A stretch of 64,000 nt of DNA, taken from the NCBI RefSeq assembly GCF_014195585.1, contig NZ_JACICA010000003.1, positions 1 through 64,000 of the forward strand, given 5' to 3'. The translations under genes were made by a program, and so were the position numbers. Below are positions 61,775 through 64,000 of the stretch, in pieces (the stretch's first letter is position 1; every line of letters starts with the position of its first letter). Source of the DNA: Alloprevotella rava (GTDB taxonomy: Bacteria > Bacteroidota > Bacteroidia > Bacteroidales > Bacteroidaceae). The notes beneath the pieces were generated by a model. It was not told where the DNA came from and did not search any database. It saw nothing but the letters and a program-made list of their open reading frames with translations.

Positions 61775-62356
61775 ATGAAGAAGAAAATCATTTTATCGGT
61801 TTGTGCAGCGGTGGCAATGGCTTTTAGCTTGCCATCGCAGGCACAGCGACTGATACCCAAGCAAAGGGGCGTAGAGGTCGTAGGGAGTGTTCCGCTTATC
61901 AAGGGTGAAAAGTTCCTTGCTGCTGACAATTTCGGTATGGGAGCATCACTCACCCGATATTTGGGTCGTGAGAATTATACCTTTGTTATGGCAGAGTATG
62001 AACAGCAGAATATGCCGTACAGAAGTTATAACGTAAAACTCAAGGATGCTCTCTTGCAGGTGGGCTATATGCACCCTGTTCTCTCCGACAGAGGTAAAAA
62101 CGTGTTTCTCTATGGTGGTATATCCGCCTTGGGTGGCTATGAGCAACTGAATGAGGACAAGAAGCTGCTGCCCGATGGGGCGACACTGCTCGACCGCTCC
62201 CGCTTTGTCTATGGCGGTGCCGTGCATGGTTCGGTGGAAGTGTTTCTGACGGACAGGGTGCTCTTTCTTGTAAAGGCACAGGGACGTTTCCTCTTTGGAT
62301 CGGACGTGCATCGTTTCCGTCCGGCTGTTTCAGCAGGACTTAGGTTTAATCTTTAA
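61775..62356 (+). CDS. traO: Conjugal transfer protein TraO
   Basis: 193 aa from ATG 61775, which places the signal peptide (KKIILSVCAAVAMAFSLPSQ, then AQ) right at the start; ATG 61763 overlaps traN and adds four residues. The mature part is a small outer-membrane barrel (RYLGRENYTFVMAEYEQQNM, VYGGAVHGSVEVFLTDRVLF, FNL at the end). TraO is required for transfer in related elements, presumably as an outer-membrane component. Confidence 0.88.
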   Translation: MKKKIILSVCAAVAMAFSLPSQAQRLIPKQRGVEVVGSVPLIKGEKFLAADNFGMGASLTRYLGRENYTFVMAEYEQQNMPYRSYNVKLKDALLQVGYMHPVLSDRGKNVFLYGGISALGGYEQLNEDKKLLPDGATLLDRSRFVYGGAVHGSVEVFLTDRVLFLVKAQGRFLFGSDVHRFRPAVSAGLRFNL

Positions 62357-62369
62357 GCAAGAATAGAAA

Positions 62370-62855
62370 ATGAAAAAGAAAATATTAAGTTCGATATGGA
62401 TAATGGGTGTGCTGACCCTTGCCGTGTTTTGCCTATCTGCTTGTGATAGGGATTTGGATGTTCAGCAGTCTTATCCGTTTACGGTGGAGACAATGCCGGT
62501 TCAGAAGGACATCATAAAGGGACAGACGGCTGAGATACGCTGCACGCTGAAGCGGGGCGGTGAGTTTGCTGACACTCGCTATACGATACGTTATTTCCAG
62601 TCTGACGGCAAGGGCTTGCTAAGAAATGATAATGGTACGGTTTTCAAGCCTAACGACCGTTATCCGCTGACGAAGGATGTGTTCCGCTTATACTACACCT
62701 CGCTGTCAGCCGACCGCCAGACCATTGACGTGTATGTGGAAGATAACTTCGGCAGGGTGCAGCAACTGACTTTCAGTTTCAACAACGAAAAGGCGGAAAA
62801 TAAGGAAAAGTTCTCCGCAACAGTTACCAAAGTATTGAAAGATGCGAACAACTAA
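62370..62855 (+). CDS. traQ: Conjugal transfer lipoprotein TraQ (DUF3872)
   Basis: 161 aa. A lipoprotein signal ends LAVFCLSACDRD, with the lipobox Cys near residue 25, so it is anchored in a membrane facing the periplasm. The mature beta-rich domain contains FADTRYTIRYFQSDGKGLLR and VYVEDNFGRVQQLTFSF, as in DUF3872/TraQ. TraP (the primase of CTnDOT) is absent between TraO and TraQ. Its end overlaps the lysozyme start by 14 bp. Confidence 0.85.
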   Translation: MKKKILSSIWIMGVLTLAVFCLSACDRDLDVQQSYPFTVETMPVQKDIIKGQTAEIRCTLKRGGEFADTRYTIRYFQSDGKGLLRNDNGTVFKPNDRYPLTKDVFRLYYTSLSADRQTIDVYVEDNFGRVQQLTFSFNNEKAENKEKFSATVTKVLKDANN

Positions 62856-63351
62856 ACACTTTGCTTTATTCTTTATTTTATGTTTATTCTGCCAGCCCAT
62901 CCTTGCCCAGCGCAGGGTGCGGTTGGCAGACTTGTCTCCTTTCGAACGTGGTGTAGTTGTTGTTAAATACTTTGAGGGACTTCATAATAAGCCGAAGGAT
63001 TTTCCTTATGTAGGGTATGGTCATCAGTTGCAACCAGGAGAGCACTTCACGGCGGATATGACGGAACGGCAGGCAGACTCTCTGCTCCGTGCTGACCTAT
63101 GGAAATGCTTTGAACACTTCAAAGACTATGGTAAGGATGCGCTGCTACTCAGCCTACTTGCCTATAATGTGGGCGTGGGGAGATTGCTTGGTTATGGCAA
63201 GTACCCCAAAAGTAGGTTGCTGCGAAAAATTGAGGCTGGAAACAGGAACTTTTATCAAGAGTATGTTTCATTCTGCCGATACAAGGGAAAAGTTTTGAAA
63301 GGATTGGTGAAACGGAGGCAAGTGGAGTTTGCCATGTTTTATATACCTTGA
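62842..63351 (+). CDS. Lysozyme-like glycoside hydrolase of the transfer operon
   Basis: 169 aa. Signal peptide at residues 1-22 (LFFILCLFCQPILAQ), then a phage-type lysozyme domain: the catalytic Glu in VVVKYFEGLHNK, the YVGYGHQLQPGEHFTADMTE loop, and LLSLLAYNVGVGRLLG. It cuts peptidoglycan so that the transfer channel can cross the wall, the role of VirB1-type enzymes. It is the last gene of the tra operon. Confidence 0.88.
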   Translation: MRTTKHFALFFILCLFCQPILAQRRVRLADLSPFERGVVVVKYFEGLHNKPKDFPYVGYGHQLQPGEHFTADMTERQADSLLRADLWKCFEHFKDYGKDALLLSLLAYNVGVGRLLGYGKYPKSRLLRKIEAGNRNFYQEYVSFCRYKGKVLKGLVKRRQVEFAMFYIP

Positions 63352-63449
63352 TACATCTATCCATCCACGCAACAGACTTGGTAAGAGTTTAGCTCTAATT
63401 TGAAGGCTCTTTTGTAGGATACAACTATACTTTCAAAGAGAGATTCCTT

Positions 63450-63463
63450 ATCAAGAGTTGATG
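63450..63463. repeat. 14-bp sequence repeated from the oriT region (copy B)
   Basis: TATCAAGAGTTGAT, identical to 50728-50741, about 100 bp after the lysozyme stop. A wider 9-bp inverted pair (CTATCCATC 63358-63366, GATGGATAG 63461-63469) encloses the gap and partly overlaps it. Confidence 0.45.
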
Positions 63464-63481
63464 GATAGGTTATCCTCTTGC

Positions 63482-63595
63482 TTAGCCTTTTCTTTCATTC
63501 TTTTCTTTCATCCACCCTTCCTGATGTAGCAGAATGCCGTTGACTCCTTGTACGATGGTGATGTTTTCTTCGTCGATGATTTTTGTTACGCTCAT
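63482..63595 (-). CDS. Small protein, 37 aa, unknown function
   Basis: The frame reads MSVTKIIDEENITIVQGVNG, then ILLHQEGWMKEKNERKG, starting 17 bases after the methyltransferase stop on the same strand. The composition is protein-like: hydrophobic-polar alternation in the first half and a basic end. It may be translationally linked to the methyltransferase. No family is recognised. Confidence 0.45.
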   Translation of the reverse strand: MSVTKIIDEENITIVQGVNGILLHQEGWMKEKNERKG

Positions 63596-63612
63596 AGTCT
63601 TATGTTTTGGGG

Positions 63613-64000
63613 TTATTGTTCGTTTTCAGTGCTTTCTCTTTGTGGTTTCACGCAGCGGAACAAGCAGACGGAAGCCATTTTTTCTGTCAGCACGTCATCG
63701 CCATACATACTCCGAAGTCGGCTTTCGGCTTCAGCGAAGGTGTCGTATGGAGGGTGGAAAAATCCTTTTCTTTCCATGACTTTCTTAACAAATAAATCAG
63801 CCAATCGGCGTTCGCCCTTGACATAAAAGCAGCCGCAGAAGCAACCGCCGGGTTTCAGCACGCGGAAAATCTCGGCAAAGGCTTTTTCTTTCTCTGGGAA
63901 AGCCTGAAAGCCGTTCATCGACAGTACGCAGTCGAAGATCTCGTTGGCATAGGGAAGTTCTCCGACATCTCCTTGCTCCAAAGACAGGTTGGCTATCTCC
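63613..64000 (-). CDS. Class I SAM-dependent methyltransferase, partial (start lies beyond the window)
   Basis: The visible ~129 C-terminal residues include motif II-III regions (LSLEQGDVGELPYANEIFDC, VLSMNGFQAF), then IFRVLKPGGCFCGCFYVKGE and a C-terminal tail with two Cys. The LKPGG turn and the EQGDV acidic loop are standard for class I methyltransferases that act on small molecules. The SAM-binding GxGxG motif lies outside the window. It is convergent with the tra operon. Confidence 0.85.
   Translation of the reverse strand, partial: EIANLSLEQGDVGELPYANEIFDCVLSMNGFQAFPEKEKAFAEIFRVLKPGGCFCGCFYVKGERRLADLFVKKVMERKGFFHPPYDTFAEAESRLRSMYGDDVLTEKMASVCLFRCVKPQRESTENEQ

Overview
The window reads as Bacteroidota chromosome, most likely a Prevotella-type genome. 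Supporting signs are the many promoters with a TAnnTTTG -7 box, the TonB-linked outer-membrane receptors, a large single-chain PurL, an UpxY-type NusG paralogue and a complete Bacteroides-type Mob/Tra conjugation set. The genus is an inference; the sequence shows no rRNA or tRNA gene.

Layout. (1) 0.2-3.3 kb: three small accessory enzymes (DJ-1/PfpI-like, a methyltransferase with an in-frame stop, a VOC/bleomycin-resistance fold) beside a tyrosine-integrase remnant broken at both ends, so this looks like debris of an older integrated element. (2) 3.8-22 kb: backbone-like genes of higher GC, mostly single units. They are an outer-membrane beta-barrel, purL, an orphan UpxY/NusG paralogue, a LuxR regulator fused to an RIC-type di-iron domain divergent from a TonB receptor, a ZIP-LytTR pair beside a secreted protein with three phased LytTR-like boxes, a heparinase II/III-like protein and an AraC regulator. 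Three intergenic regions here carry one family of repeat: AATAAG boxes phased every ~21 bp. (3) 22.2-24.4 kb: AT-rich island with an AbiTii/HEPN-like candidate abortive-infection gene, an IS982-type transposase tail and an Mpi-type serine recombinase.

(4) 24.4 kb to the right edge: a conjugative element. An early module (XRE regulator, HTH proteins, primase-helicase) is followed by a three-gene cargo, AbiEi antitoxin, AbiEii nucleotidyltransferase toxin and a PP2C phosphatase, whose start codons lie inside the preceding gene and which sits behind a promoter full of GTTCAA half-sites. Next come a 2106-aa methylase/SNF2 helicase, topoisomerase III and a DUF3945 protein. A GC-rich cargo block (membrane LuxR regulator, GIY-YIG-like protein, a large frameshifted secreted repeat protein, a small acidic protein) separates these from mobC-mobB-mobA. 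A strong oriT candidate lies between mobA and the divergent traA operon. The tra genes (A, B, D-like, E, F, G, I, J, K, L, M, N, O, Q, lysozyme) are in canonical order and appear intact. A five-unit 22-bp tandem array lies between traG and traI.

How it works together (inference from the families): TraA/TraB and the Mob proteins prepare and nick DNA at oriT, MobC couples it to the TraG-powered channel (TraE/F/I/J/K/M/N/O), and the lysozyme opens the wall. TopB, the methylase-helicase and the primase-helicase handle DNA on arrival. The AbiE-PP2C operon and the HEPN gene are candidate anti-phage or element-maintenance functions. No intact integrase and no element end is visible, so the element must extend past 64 kb or depend on another recombinase.
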